This document shows, piece by piece, positions 1 through 10,160 of a stretch of 64,000 nt of DNA. The position numbers and the translations under genes were made by a program. Below the pieces are notes generated by a model that saw nothing but the letters and a program-made list of their open reading frames with translations, ran no database searches and was not told where the DNA came from. The stretch spans positions 54,629,813 to 54,693,812 of the forward strand of contig CM041298.1 in assembly GCA_023052935.1 (NCBI GenBank), written 5' to 3'. The DNA is from Piezodorus guildinii (lineage: Eukaryota > Arthropoda > Insecta > Hemiptera > Pentatomidae). Each line of letters starts with the position of its first letter. Position 1 is the first letter of the stretch.

Positions 1-695
1 ATATAACATCTTATATATATTATAAGAGCGAGAAAGGAAGGCTGAGGTACCCAGTTCCCACGACAGTGTTCTGTTTTTTTCCTGCGGAGGACCAAATTGA
101 TCGTATATAATAAGCTACTTGTCCGTGTGTAATCAAAGGCTAGACACCGTTGGGTCGAAGCAATTAACAGAAGCAAGACTAAACCTGGGTCGGAGCTTAT
201 CTCGGCTGTAATTTCCCGGCTCAGCTGTCATTATAAAAATGAATTGGGCATAGCTCATCCATAATTTGGGATTTTTATTTTTTCTTTCCATTAGTCCAGA
301 GTATCCAACTGTGGCGCCCGGCGTTTGCTTATTCTTTATCGAATGATTTATCGACTCTTAGGGAAGTGATGTATTGAGTTTGGAATTCAACCCGTTCCGT
401 AGGTGGTTAGAAAAAAAAAAAAAAAAAAAAAAAATTCTGCCAACTAGGTCAGAACAGCTTTCTAGCCATTTCTTTTGGGCTCATAGTAAAATACAAAATC
501 CTAAAAATTTCCTTCTTTACATTAATTTTAAATGTTTAATATCTTTAGCGAAAGTAATCGTAAAAGGTGTTTTTGAAAAATCATTTATATTACACAGAAA
601 TATCTTGAAATAATAACCTAAAAGAAAAAACATTAATTACAAAAATTACGTTGCTTAGTTTATGGATTTTTTGTTATTTGATCAATAATTGAACT
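1..695. other. Non-coding AT-rich flank with poly(A) tract
   Basis: No recognisable gene. A run of 24 A lies at 411-434; the short reading frame that crosses it (374-613) owes its lysine run to this tract and has no domain. A GTGGCGCCCGG stretch near 313-323 is isolated. Confidence 0.5.
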
Positions 696-699
696 AATC

Positions 700-935
700 A
701 GACAATGTTACAGTGGGAGTCTTTGATTTTGACTATCCAGGTTTAAGTAGGACAGAGATGTTTAACGAGTACCTGATACCTCACTCATACTCGGGACCAA
801 CACGTCTTTCCCTCTGAAGGACTGCATAAATAAGGATTTTTCCTCCTTTGAAGATTCCTAGGACCATTTGCCGAGTTTGAACTCGCGATCTTGGGTATAG
901 AAGGTTGTTATGCTAGCCACTACGCCTGTTTGGGG
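700..935 (-). mobile_element. tRNA-headed SINE family G, degraded copy
   Basis: Read on the minus strand, the copy starts with a tRNA-like head: a box A-like TGGCTAGCATAACA (around 906-919) followed by a box B-like GAGTTCAAACTC (873-884). The body then runs down to about 700 with the words that define this family (CGTCCTTCAGAGG, GTACTCGTTAAA, CCTGGATAG in other copies). Related copies lie at 14040-14240, 54890-55345, 58085-58270 and 58430-58510. Family assignment rests on internal comparison within this window; the tRNA ancestor is not clear. Confidence 0.6.
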
Positions 936-939
936 TAGT

Positions 940-2400
940 GGTATTTCTTTATCTGATTTAAGTTCGTTTCAACAATACTAAAAAGTAGTCAAATCATAAA
1001 ACAGATTTCGCTCTAACACGACGAAGACCAGAAATCAAGGAAACATATCAATTTTCAAAAACGTTGATTAAAAAAAACAAACAAAAAAAAAACAAAACAG
1101 AAAAACCTGCACATCTACAACCCACAAAGGATCTTGCGTTTATTACACATAGAGATTCACACTGTTTCTTGGTCAACGGCTAACTACTGAGTTTCCAAAA
1201 ATGTTCCTTTCCTGGTTTTATTAAAATAGAGATCTTTCACGTGTAGCAGACATCGCAAGGACTCAGGACAATCGTTTTAAATCCCCTTGGTACTTGAAAG
1301 GACAGTATAACCAAAGATTTTATATTACCATTTCTAGAATGCTTTAATTTTGCTGATAAAGTTGCTTAAAATCTTAACGTCAGGGCGCTATTTGCGCTCG
1401 TCTGGCACGCATTTCTCTACACGTGGAACAGCAAGACGTCCATATTAAGTTTTAACGCAACACAAAGAATAAAATTAAACATTTCCAGGTTTTTATTTAA
1501 TGGATAATTATAGGTGACGGCAGAGCGAATTTCGATCGCTTCTGGCGCGCATTTCGCTACACTTTGGAACAGCAAGAAAAGAGAGGTTCTGTTTTTAGAC
1601 GGTAAGCAAGTATTATTTCAATATTAGTTCAATGGGAGACCTAAATATACCTCCCGAACTGTAATCAACCTGGCTAAAAAAAATTTTTCAAGTTTAGGAA
1701 ACAATCTTAATATTTTTAACAAGTATTATAACGGAGTAATAAGTTAAAGGAAAAAGTGTAATTTTTCAGCCACGCTTTTTGTTATTAATTCTTATACAAT
1801 ACAATATGACTATGTTGTTTTATTTCATCAGAGCCAATACTTAATACATATTGACAAATAAAACATCGATACTCAATCCTCAACTTAAGTGGGAAATATG
1901 ACCAGCGCATTACTTTTTCCCGTGTCTTTCTCGCCTGACGTTGAGGGACTCCTAAGATCGGACATGACATATTGGAAGCAGGATCCGAGGTTCATCCTTC
2001 ATAGATAACCGACGTAGGAGGACAGGAAGTGCAATTTCCAAGAGACCGATGTAGGAGCAGGAGGTGATTTATACTGTCTAATTGGCACAGGTGATTCCGG
2101 GCAGGTAAGCAACAGCTGCGCTGCCGTGAGAACCCCCGCAACCTCTTACCGACCCTCGAGCTGAAAAAATACCTTCATCATCATCACAAATATCATTCAT
2201 CAACTTTTATCCAATCTCTTTGATCAGTACACAAGTGTTACCATCATAATATAGAATTATAATACATGGATTTTAGCAAAACTAATTCTTTTTCAGCTTA
2301 AAGCTTTTCTAAAATTCTCCTGTAGCTACTGGGATGGTCTTGCTACTTTCGAACCAGATACTTATAATTGTAAAACATCACTCAATATACAGGGTGCCTC
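940..2400. other. Unassigned non-coding stretch with a short direct repeat
   Basis: I see no gene. Two imperfect copies of a ~45-bp segment sharing CGCATTTC, CTACAC and TGGAACAGCAAG lie at about 1390-1436 and 1527-1577 (spacing 141 bp). A GC-richer piece at 1980-2165 has two short related phrases, CCGACGTAGGAGGACAGGA and CCGATGTAGGAGCAGGAGG. Confidence 0.45.
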
Positions 2401-2451
2401 GTGAATGTATCGTCATGCTGTAAGAACAGATACTATCCCGAATCGCGAAGG

Positions 2452-2767
2452 TCAGGGAGGAAAATCAAATTTTTAGTTGTTTGCTATTATCTGTGATTTT
2501 CATCACAAACACTCAAATATGTCTACTTGATGGGCACGCACAGAAAAACAAGAAGTACCAACTAAAAAAGAGAAAATTTACCAGAAAGTCAAGAAGTCAA
2601 ACTCTCAAAATAATAACACAAGTGTCGCACAACGTCATACAGAAAATTAACTTTTTCTGTTTCTAATAATATTCTGTCATTTCAAGGAAGATCTTTTATT
2701 TAATGATCTCTTATCCATGATTTTATATGAACATAAAAAATATCAAAATTTGATTTTCCTCCCTAAC
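2452..2767. repeat. Inverted-repeat pair, possible small MITE
   Basis: AGGGAGGAAAATCAAATTTT at 2454-2473 recurs in inverted form (AAAATTTGATTTTCCTCCCT) near 2746-2765, about 20 bp perfect. The 270 bp between them has no coding signal. The left arm is preceded by ACAGGGTGCCTCGTGAATG, a phrase like some mariner ends, but no partner for it is visible on the right. Confidence 0.45.
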
Positions 2768-3039
2768 GTCAACGGTTATCAGCCTATGGATCATTTAAAG
2801 TTTTTTGTTTCTCTTGAGCTCTTTCTTTTATAATTTTCTTTATGTAAATGTAGATGTTGATATTTGGGGCCATGGATTCTTCTAAGAATCTCTCTCTCTA
2901 TTTTCAGCAAATTCTCAAGGTCGGGAATGCACATAATGTGTTCCGTACAATACGAGTATCACTGGTTTTAGTAATGTGCTGTAGTGCTTGATTTTGGCCT
3001 TTTCAGAGAGAAATTTTTTACCCTGTACTCAATGTATTC

Positions 3040-3815
3040 TTTCTTCTTCTTCTTCTGGCACTACAGACCGAAGTGGTCCTTGGCCTGCCTCAACAGTCCT
3101 CTTTCCTCCACCGTACGGATGGATTGCTCACCCCCATATCCTCCAGGACCTTGTCCCTCCATCGCGCTCTTGGCCTCCCCTTTTTTCGTGTGGCTAAGAT
3201 TGTTCCTTGGTAGGTCTTCTTCACCTGCCTGTCCTCACTCATCCGGTTCAAATGTCCATACCACCTTAACCTATTCATCCTTATGGCGTCAGATAAGCGC
3301 AGCCCATTAAATAATTGTGGCACAATTCTGAACAAGTCACTGCAAATAATGGCTTATGCAGATGATGTGGTGAAAGTAGGAAGCAGCAAACAGGCAATTG
3401 AAGAGGCATACATAGCTCTGAGAGAGGAAGCAAGAAGGGCAGGTCTTGAGATTAATGTCGGGAAGACCAAGTTAATGATAGTGGAAAGAATAAGAAGGCA
3501 GCACCCCTCTTTCTACAACATTGGCGGAGAAAATATAGAAGTAGTTTCGGCCTTCCCGTACCTCGGATCCTTGATGACACTAGAAGCCAACGAATTGGAG
3601 GAAGTGAAAAGAAGGATTCTTGCAGGTAACTGAGCGTACTTTGCCCTAGGGAACCCGGTAAGGAGTAATCTGCTCTCCCGTGCCACCAAGATTCACATGT
3701 ACAAAACCCTTAGAAAACCGGTTGTGACCTAGGGCAGTGAAACATGGATTCTTAACAAGGCAACAGCTGAAAGGCTTGATCAATTTAAAAGGAAGGTGTG
3801 GCGAAGGATCTACGC
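3040..3815 (-). mobile_element. RTE-like LINE fragment with inverted 5' part
   Basis: Two parts of one non-LTR reverse transcriptase lie head to head. On the plus strand, 3313-3815 encodes the palm end: a YADD box (MAYADDVVKVG), EINVGKTKLMI, FPYLGSL, then VVT-stop-GSETWILNK and KRKVWRRIYAS; the stop at about 3730 replaces the usual Tyr before GSETW. On the minus strand, 3335-3060 encodes the following C-terminal part (RLRWYGHLNRM, GRPRARWRDKVLEDMG). The minus-strand 3' end carries a GAA-type tail (TTC run, 3041-3056). The start of one segment abuts the start of the next, the pattern expected from twin priming. Dead copy. RTE-like is judged from motif wording only. Confidence 0.8.
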
Positions 3816-3896
3816 ATCCTTTATCTGATAAATTTCTGCTGATTACTTCGCCGAAGTATTCAAAGCATTTGACCACCTTTCACAATTTCATTTTTA

Positions 3897-4680
3897 CTTT
3901 CACTTACCTATATATGAAATATTTAGTAAGGGAATACACGTTTTAGGGTCTCCTGAGTCTAAATGACTAAGTCCCGAAAAAAGGTCTAGGTATCTGTGTG
4001 TTTGGTAGGTCTAGCGCAAAAACCATAAGTCGTACGAAACTGAAATTTCATATTTAAGACAACTGTATGCCCGAGATGTTACAGCAACTTTTTCATCAAA
4101 ATCGGCTCTCTAGAAGAACCACTTTATACCATGTATTTTGCACCTTTTTATGATTTTCTCAAAAACGGCTCTAACGATTTTTATTAACGGTAAATGGTAA
4201 ACTCATGGCGTAGTTTTCATTCTGATTGAAATAGTCTGACAGGATTTAAATGCCGATATTTTAAAAATTTGGCAATCATCTTATAAGCATTGATAAATAA
4301 CAGCTAATATATTCAAGTTGAGCAATTAGATTAACTAAAGGAGAAAAGTGCTAGCATAATTTTTGAGTTTTTGATAATAAGCACAGTAATAAAGACGTAT
4401 ATATACCGTTGTAAAGAGAAAGATTTTAGAAAAATATTATCTGATACACAAAGTTGTAAAAGGTAATAAAAAGTGACGAATGGGGAATAAATTATTACTG
4501 ATTAACAATTTAATATAGTTGTATTATTTAATCTGAATCATGAGTTTCCAAGGAAAATGAAAACACGTTTTATTAAAATCAACTTCAAATATTTTCCGAA
4601 TTGAAGTACATTTAATAATATTTAAATTGATTTTAACTGTCGAGATAAGTGAAAGTCGTGTATTCCCCAGCACCAGAAAT
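3897..4680 (+). repeat. F1 repeat, copy A
   Basis: Reference copy of a ~0.85 kb family repeated throughout this window. It opens with CTTTCACTTACCT (3897-3909) and ends with the near-inverse ATAAGTGAAAG plus CGTGTATTCCCCAGCACCAG. Order inside: ACACGTTTTAGGGT, CCTGAGTC..AATGAC..AAGTCCCG, a short GT-rich piece, GAAACTGAAATTTCATATTTAAGAC, CGAGATGTTACAGCAACTTTTTCATC, ACTTTATACCATG, TTTCTCAAAAACGGCTCTAACG. No frame is conserved between copies, so it looks non-autonomous. Confidence 0.8.
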
Positions 4681-4744
4681 TTACTATTTCCTACTAAAGT
4701 TGGGATGTGCGGTCATAAATAATCTTTTGGAAGGATAGTTTACG

Positions 4745-4900
4745 TTAATTTTTTAAGGGAATTTATCTGCCTAATCGCCTCCTCCTTAGACTCTAAGAAA
4801 AGGGCAAAGTCATCTGCAAAAGGCAAACATTATTAAAGTATTGCTGTCTGATTTCTTACTTCAGCACCTGATGGCTCCTTTTTCCTAAAGGACCTCATAA
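4745..4900 (-). pseudogene. LINE reverse transcriptase scrap
   Basis: On the minus strand the frame reads AFADDFALFLESKEEAIRQI around 4825-4765, the Y/FADD metal-binding box of a reverse transcriptase with its usual downstream helix. Stops lie on both sides. It sits in the spacer between two oppositely oriented F1 copies. No clade can be named from so little. Confidence 0.5.
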
Positions 4901-5007
4901 TCGTGTTATATATAATCTAAAGTATTTTTAACCATTGCATTGAAAGAGATATCACTCAAGCAACTCATAGAGCAATCAAATTTTATTATATGCAATCAGA
5001 TAAATAA

Positions 5008-5891
5008 AAATGTGGTGCGCGCAACACACGACTTTCACTTACCTTCTTTATTTATATCAATTCGAGAATGTTCAAACAAATTTAGAATCGAAAAAAATTG
5101 TTAAAAGATTTTTTAAATTGGATTTTAAAAGAAACGTGTGTTTTATTAGATAATCTATCATATTATTACCTACGACAATCAGTTTGTTTTATCGGCTTTT
5201 TCATCACTATCCGTTAACTTTTAAAACAGGTATGTATAAGGGATTATATTTTTCTAAAATCTCTAGTATTCTAACGGTATATTATACATTTATATTACTT
5301 TCTTAAGTTTAAAAACAAAAATTTGTATTAAAATATATTTTTGCAATTACCCTCCTCTAGTTGGATATCAAATTCGTTCAACTTACATATTTACCTGTTT
5401 TTTAGCAATGCTAATCATATGATATGGCCAATTTTCATTAAAACTACAAAATAAAAAGAAACTTTAGAAGAAGAAATTTTGAAATATTAGCATTTAAGCC
5501 ATGTCAGACTATTTCAATCAGAATGAAACATGACATTAAAGCCCATCCAATTCTACATCGATATAGCGAGTTTAATCAAAATCGTTAGAGCCGTTTTGAG
5601 AAAACCGTAAATAGTGCAAAATGCATGGTATAAAGTGGCTCGTCTGGTTAGCTGATTCTGATGAAAAAGTTGCTGTAACATCTCGGACGCATAGTTGCCT
5701 TAAATATAAAATTTCAGTTTCATATTTTTTTCGCTGGACTTACCACACACAACGGACACACACACACATACCTTTTTGCGGGACTTGGTCATTTGGACTC
5801 AGGTCACCCTAAAACGTGTATTTCGGTCGAAAATTTTTACGATCGCGATACTTTCCCTTACTATATATTCCATGTATAGGTAAGTGAAAGT
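5008..5891 (-). repeat. F1 repeat, copy B
   Basis: Full-length F1 in the opposite orientation to copy A, so the pair forms a ~2 kb imperfect palindrome (3897-5891) with a ~330-bp spacer. The minus-strand right end reads GGTAAGTGAAAGTCGTGTGT then TGCGCGCACCAC (from about 5044 down to 5012). The other end is AGGTAAGTGAAAG at 5878-5890 on the plus strand. An ACAC run at 5751-5768 sits where other copies carry (GT)n. Confidence 0.8.
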
Positions 5892-6740
5892 AAATATTAT
5901 ATAGGAAAAAAAAAAGGTTGTAATAAAAAAAAAGTTGCTAATATGTTAGTCATTATTTTCCAACAATTGTTTCTACATTCATTCGACATGGGAAACAGAA
6001 TCTTGGTTTGACCTGTATTTGTTTCTGTCAGTATATGGAATATTTCAGTAATGTTTATGAAGCCTCTACATGCGGCGCTGATATTGAAATGTTTTGGAAC
6101 GTTTATTGCAATTCCGGAATTAATGTCCGTTAAAATCTCAATTTTTTTTTTAATTTTTTTTTTGTAATTTCGTGTTCAATGTTTCAGAGCCCTTCTTTTA
6201 TTTTTAATCATTATTGAAACCCGCAGAAGCGTGGAAATGATTCCTAAATGAATGGCCCTAAATGCAGGGAGGGAAGCGCGATTTAAAAGGGAGAAAAACG
6301 CTTCAAATACCGGGCTATTATCAGGCAGTGTCAATTAGTAAATGCACTCAATCCCGTACAAAAAACGAAAAATTACTCTGCACTGCAACCTCATCCCTGC
6401 ATTATGCAGATCGAAAATTGTTTACCCGTTCCGAGAAAAAAAAAATTGACTGTGTGATCAATCTAGATGATGAAGACAAATTGCACCATTAGTATGTTAA
6501 GAGAAAATTATTACATCAGCATGTTTTTTAAATATCAATTAAAAATCAAAATTTTATCAAGTTAAATATTTATTATTTTAAGGAGTACATTTTCAAATAT
6601 TGAAAAAAACCTAAGTAAAAACCTAACAGTCAAATAGGAAGTAAAAAATGCACACTATATTTTTTAACATTAAACTAAAAATTTTGACGAGCTTAAATAA
6701 CATTTGCAAGTTATAAATTTTGTGCCTCAGCTTCTATTTT
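5892..6740. other. AT-rich unassigned stretch
   Basis: A 76-codon frame at 6262-6492 has no recognisable domain and is probably chance. No repeat family of this window was matched here. Confidence 0.4.
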
Positions 6741-6741
6741 A

Positions 6742-7124
6742 ACTGTAAATTACCTTTATATGAAATATATAGTAATGGAAAGTATTGCAAACATTCGAAA
6801 ATAGAAAACTTTCCAATTCGAGTTACAGCAACTTTTCAACAAAATCGGGTAATCAGATCTGTCACTTGATACCTTTTTGATATAATTCGCTATATCGGTG
6901 TAAAATTTAATGTGCATTAATATCAGGTGGGTTTAATTCTGATAGAAAATGCTGAAATTTTGAATTTAGAGGAAGATTCCTCTAATGTTCCTTTAATTTT
7001 GTACATTCGATAAAATTAACCATTCAATCATTTGCTCGTATTTAAAAAAAAAAAAAGAAGGTAAATATTAAACGAATGTAATAACTAACTAAAGGAGAAA
7101 AGAGTAAACGTATTTTTTTTAAGT

Positions 7125-7159
<35 letters not shown>

Positions 7160-7340
7160 GATCAGTAATAATATATACTTACAATATACCGTTTGAAAGA
7201 TTTGAAAAAAACAAACATAATCTAATATAAAAAGTTTTATAAGGTGAATGAGAGTGATGAAAAGTGAATAAATCTAATTGTCAATTATCGTTGGAGATAA
7301 TAATTTTTATTGTTAGGTTTTTTAATCAGAAACACCTTTT
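6742..7340 (+). repeat. F1 repeat, copy C, 3'-truncated
   Basis: Diverged F1 copy: TTACCTTTATATGAAATATATAG at the left end, then ACAGCAACTTTTCAACAAAATCGG and CGCTATATCGGTGTAAAATTTAATG. A pure T run of about 30 (near 7125-7155) has been inserted or expanded. It stops where copy D begins, so C and D form a head-to-tail pair. Confidence 0.65.
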
Positions 7341-8240
7341 CATCGTAAGGGAAAGTGTAGCGATCGTGAAAATTTTCGAATTCCAGTTTTAAACGGAAAT
7401 ACACGATTTAGGTTCCCCTGAGTCCAAATAACCAAGTCCCGCAAAAAGGTGTGTGTGTGTGTGTGTGTTGTGTGTGTGTGTGTGTGGTAACTCCCGGGTG
7501 GAAACGGTAAGTCCTATGAAAATGAAATTTTATATTTAAGACTAATATACGCCCGAGACGTTAGAAAACATTTTTTATCAAAATAAGCTTACCAGAAGAG
7601 CCACTTTATACCGTGCATTTTGTACCTTTTTTCGATTTTCTCGAAAACGGTTCCGACGATTTTTATTAAACTCGCTATATCGATGTAAAATTTAATGGGC
7701 TTTAGTATCATTTAGGTTTTATTCGGATTAAAATGGTCTGACAGGGCTTAATGCCGATATTTTAAATTTTCTTTTTTTAAAGTACCTTTAATTTTGTTGA
7801 TTCTATAAAAAGAAGTATATTATCTTGTTATGACTGATGAAAAACAGGTAAATATATAAATTGAATGAATTATACACCCAACTAGAGGAGAAAACAGAAA
7901 AATATTTTTTTAATGCAATTTTTCGTTTTTGAACATAGAACAGAAATATACATGTATGATATACCGCTGGAAAGCTAAATATTTTAGAAAAAATATCATC
8001 TCATACATAAGCTTTTGAGAGTTAATAGAGAGTGATGAAAAGCCGATAAAACTAAGTGATTATTTTAGATAATAATATAATAGATTTTTTAATAAAACAT
8101 ATGTTTCTATAAAAATTCCATTTAATTAATTCTTTAATGGTTTCAAACATTTTTATCTTTTACCAAATTTGAAAATTCTTTAATAAATTCTAAAAATGGA
8201 GGTAAGTGAAAGTCGTGTGTTGCCCGCACTAGATTTTTAT
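7341..8240 (+). repeat. F1 repeat, copy D
   Basis: One of the best preserved copies. It begins GTAAGGGAAAGTGTAGCGATCG and ends with AGGTAAGTGAAAGTCGTGTG (8200-8219) followed by TTGCCCGCACTAGATTTTT. The internal GT tract has expanded to a microsatellite at 7449-7487. It shares every landmark of copy A plus the segment CGATCGTGAAAATTTTCG that copy A lacks. Confidence 0.8.
7449..7487. repeat. (GT)n microsatellite inside F1
   Basis: An interrupted GT run (one TTG interruption). The same position in other copies is GT- or AC-rich (5751-5768 in copy B; a CATATA/CATACA run near 30535-30570 in copy G), so the seed came with the repeat. Confidence 0.85.
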
Positions 8241-8488
8241 ATTTTTTTGAGGATCAATTATGATTTCAAAAATATGAACTGAGCTTTTATAATTATTGTG
8301 TTGTAAATGAAAAGAAAGTACGATTAAGCACTAAGCTTAATATCAACACTACTAAAATATACTACAAAAATTAACAGTTTTTTTTAATAACAGATCAAAA
8401 ACCTATCATCTCAAATTTTACATTACTTAACATAAATGGCGTGTTATGCTGCATTGACATTCATCTATTAGCAAATTTAAATTATAAT
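8241..8488. other. AT-rich unassigned stretch
   Basis: No gene or named repeat seen. Confidence 0.4.
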
Positions 8489-8635
8489 AGGGGTACTCAC
8501 TACGTTTGCTATAGCATGCTATTTGTGTTATTTTGCTAAACCCGCCGAGTTTCTACAGTTATTTTCTGTATAAAATTGATAGGTTTAGCACAATAGCACA
8601 AATAGCATGCTATAGCAAACGTAGTGAGTACCCCT
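8489..8635. mobile_element. Palindromic MITE, ~52-bp terminal inverted repeats
   Basis: The left arm starts GGGGTACTCACTACGTTTGC (8490) and the right arm ends with its exact inverse at 8634. By eye about 52 bp pair with only two mismatches, leaving a ~40-nt loop. The arms contain the self-complementary ATAGCATGCTAT. Flanks allow a TA, AAT or TAAT target duplication, so superfamily is open. It directly abuts the mariner derivative to its right. Confidence 0.85.
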
Positions 8636-8641
8636 AATGTA

Positions 8642-9156
8642 TTGTGTTGTAAAACAAGTTCGTAGCTTTTTACTGGTGATTTAAATAAAAATTCAGATTC
8701 TTGTTATTTTTAATAAATTGTATATGAATTATTTTGATCTATAAAATGTTGGCATCTTTGAGGTGATTTTTTTAATTCTGTCATCATCAACAACTGAAGG
8801 ACGACCTGAGCGCTTTGCGTCTTCCAAGTCAAAATTCCCGCTTCTGAACCGATCAAACCACTTAACCACGGTGCTTTCTCCCAAGGCCTCATCGCCATAC
8901 TCGCTGTAAAATTTTGTCAACCCTCTGTGAAGCGGATTTTCTTTTCCGGAAATAAAAAATCGTCAGATAATGAAAATGAATTTTTTTCTATTCCATTTTG
9001 AGAAAGCAAAATACCACTTAAAGATAAGGAACACTCGTTGAAACTGATGCAAAAGCAAAAGAGCGCCATAACTGATTCTCTGAAACATGATTATATTAAC
9101 AAAAATAGAATTAAATTGAAATATTAAAAAGCGGTACGCACTTTTTTACAACCCAA
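8642..9156 (-). mobile_element. Mariner-type deletion derivative with TA target duplication
   Basis: TTGTGTTGTAAAACAAGTTC at 8642 and, on the minus strand, TTGGGTTGTAAAAAAGTGCG from 9156 are diverged terminal inverted repeats that continue to a shared CTTTTTA. TA flanks both ends (8640-8641, 9157-9158), the target of Tc1/mariner elements. The interior keeps only the start of a transposase. At ~515 bp it is far shorter than the ~1.3 kb usual for mariners, so the catalytic part is missing. Confidence 0.8.
8729..8960 (-). pseudogene. Mariner transposase N-terminal HTH fragment
   Basis: The minus-strand frame reads YGDEALGESTVVKWFDRF, then RSGNFDLEDAKRSGRPSVVD and DDRIKKI. This matches the second helix-turn-helix and the linker (..W..RF..G..D..D..RSGRP) of mariner transposases, which bind the terminal repeats. 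The DD34D catalytic domain is absent, and stops follow after about 60 residues. It lies in the expected orientation between the two mariner-like ends. Confidence 0.8.
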
Positions 9157-9164
9157 TATAACAA

Positions 9165-9778
9165 AAAAGATTAAACACATAGCAATTTTTTTTTCTAACC
9201 GTTACCCGAGATAATTGTTCCCTAAATCCTGCCAGAGTAGCAGATACTCATTCCAGCAACCTCCAGGCTAGGGCAGTAACAAACAACCTGAAGGAATTCC
9301 CGAGGACTTGGGGCCAATATATTATCGGGGTGGGGGGTCATTAAACTGATTTATTACACTTTAAAAGACATTAATACCTAATGGTGTAGTTATTAGCTTT
9401 ATCGGGATATTGAGAAGAAATTGGAACAGTCCCCTGTAGATGAATGGACTAGCGGTGAATACGGTTACGGCTTCCTAATCTAACTTGGCTATAAATCAAC
9501 TATATTCAATTGAACTCTTGTCTTACCTTGATTACTAAAATGAAGTGTAGTTGCCTCACTTATCGATTCAAAGGAAAAAAATCAATTTAACAAGAAATAA
9601 ATCGAAACTCTGGTTCGGTTATTCACGGCCTACCAAGTTTTTTAACTACTTCTAGCGTTAATTCTACCTCATTTTAACTGATCTTTGTACAAGAGCTTGT
9701 CGTAGTTAGAGAACGTTTACAGTACTATTAGCATATTAATAATACATTTAGGACATGAACAATAGATTTGGAAAAGCA
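9165..9778. other. Unassigned stretch with GC-richer island
   Basis: The segment 9225-9345 is richer in GC than its surroundings and has no repeat I recognise. No gene. Confidence 0.4.
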
Positions 9779-9779
9779 T

Positions 9780-10160
9780 TAATTTTTTTATTTATTATTT
9801 ATTGATGTTTAAAACACATCTAGTAAATAGGCTAAAAAAAGAATAGACATGAACAAGACATGTAGTCACGCTACCCATCGGCAGCACTCTAAAAATATTC
9901 TAAACCAGGAGGTCTCGAGGCCATCTTCTTTTCAGACGCCTCGGAGGATTGTTAGGAATGGAAGAGGAAGCAAGGATTGAAACTAGTGGGTTAGAGTGGG
10001 AGTGGAGTTAGTCATGGAAGGAATGATACCTCGTACGGGCCAAATCGTTAAGGATTTTGGACGGATTGAATGTTCTGTAATGATTGAATTCGGGAAGAAT
10101 TTGATGGTTTAGTAGAGCCCCAAAGCTCAACTCAGTAAGTTCAGATAGGTCTTATGATGG
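9780..10160 (-). mobile_element. Jockey-like LINE 3' end, internally deleted
   Basis: Minus-strand copy of the family seen most completely at 10983-11605. The 3' UTR landmarks CGAGGCCATCTTCTTTTC and GCCTCGGAGGATTGT are present, followed by the coding remnant (plus-strand text GGTTTAGTAGAGCCCCAAAG, encoding the LWGSTKP box). Part of the coding region is missing. Confidence 0.7.

Noticed and set aside
313..330. GTGGCGCCCGG as a possible retroviral-type primer-binding site
   Set aside because: Only ~9 bases fit and no LTR precedes it.
374..613. 79-codon frame with poly-Lys
   Set aside because: Built on a 24-A tract; no domain, no context.
2984..3310. 108-codon plus frame rich in Pro and Ser
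   Set aside because: Antisense of the LINE C-terminus that reads GHLNRM..GRPRARW.
5878..5885. A real exon boundary at AGGTAAGT
   Set aside because: No open frame precedes it; the motif is part of a repeat end, so it is reported only as splice potential.
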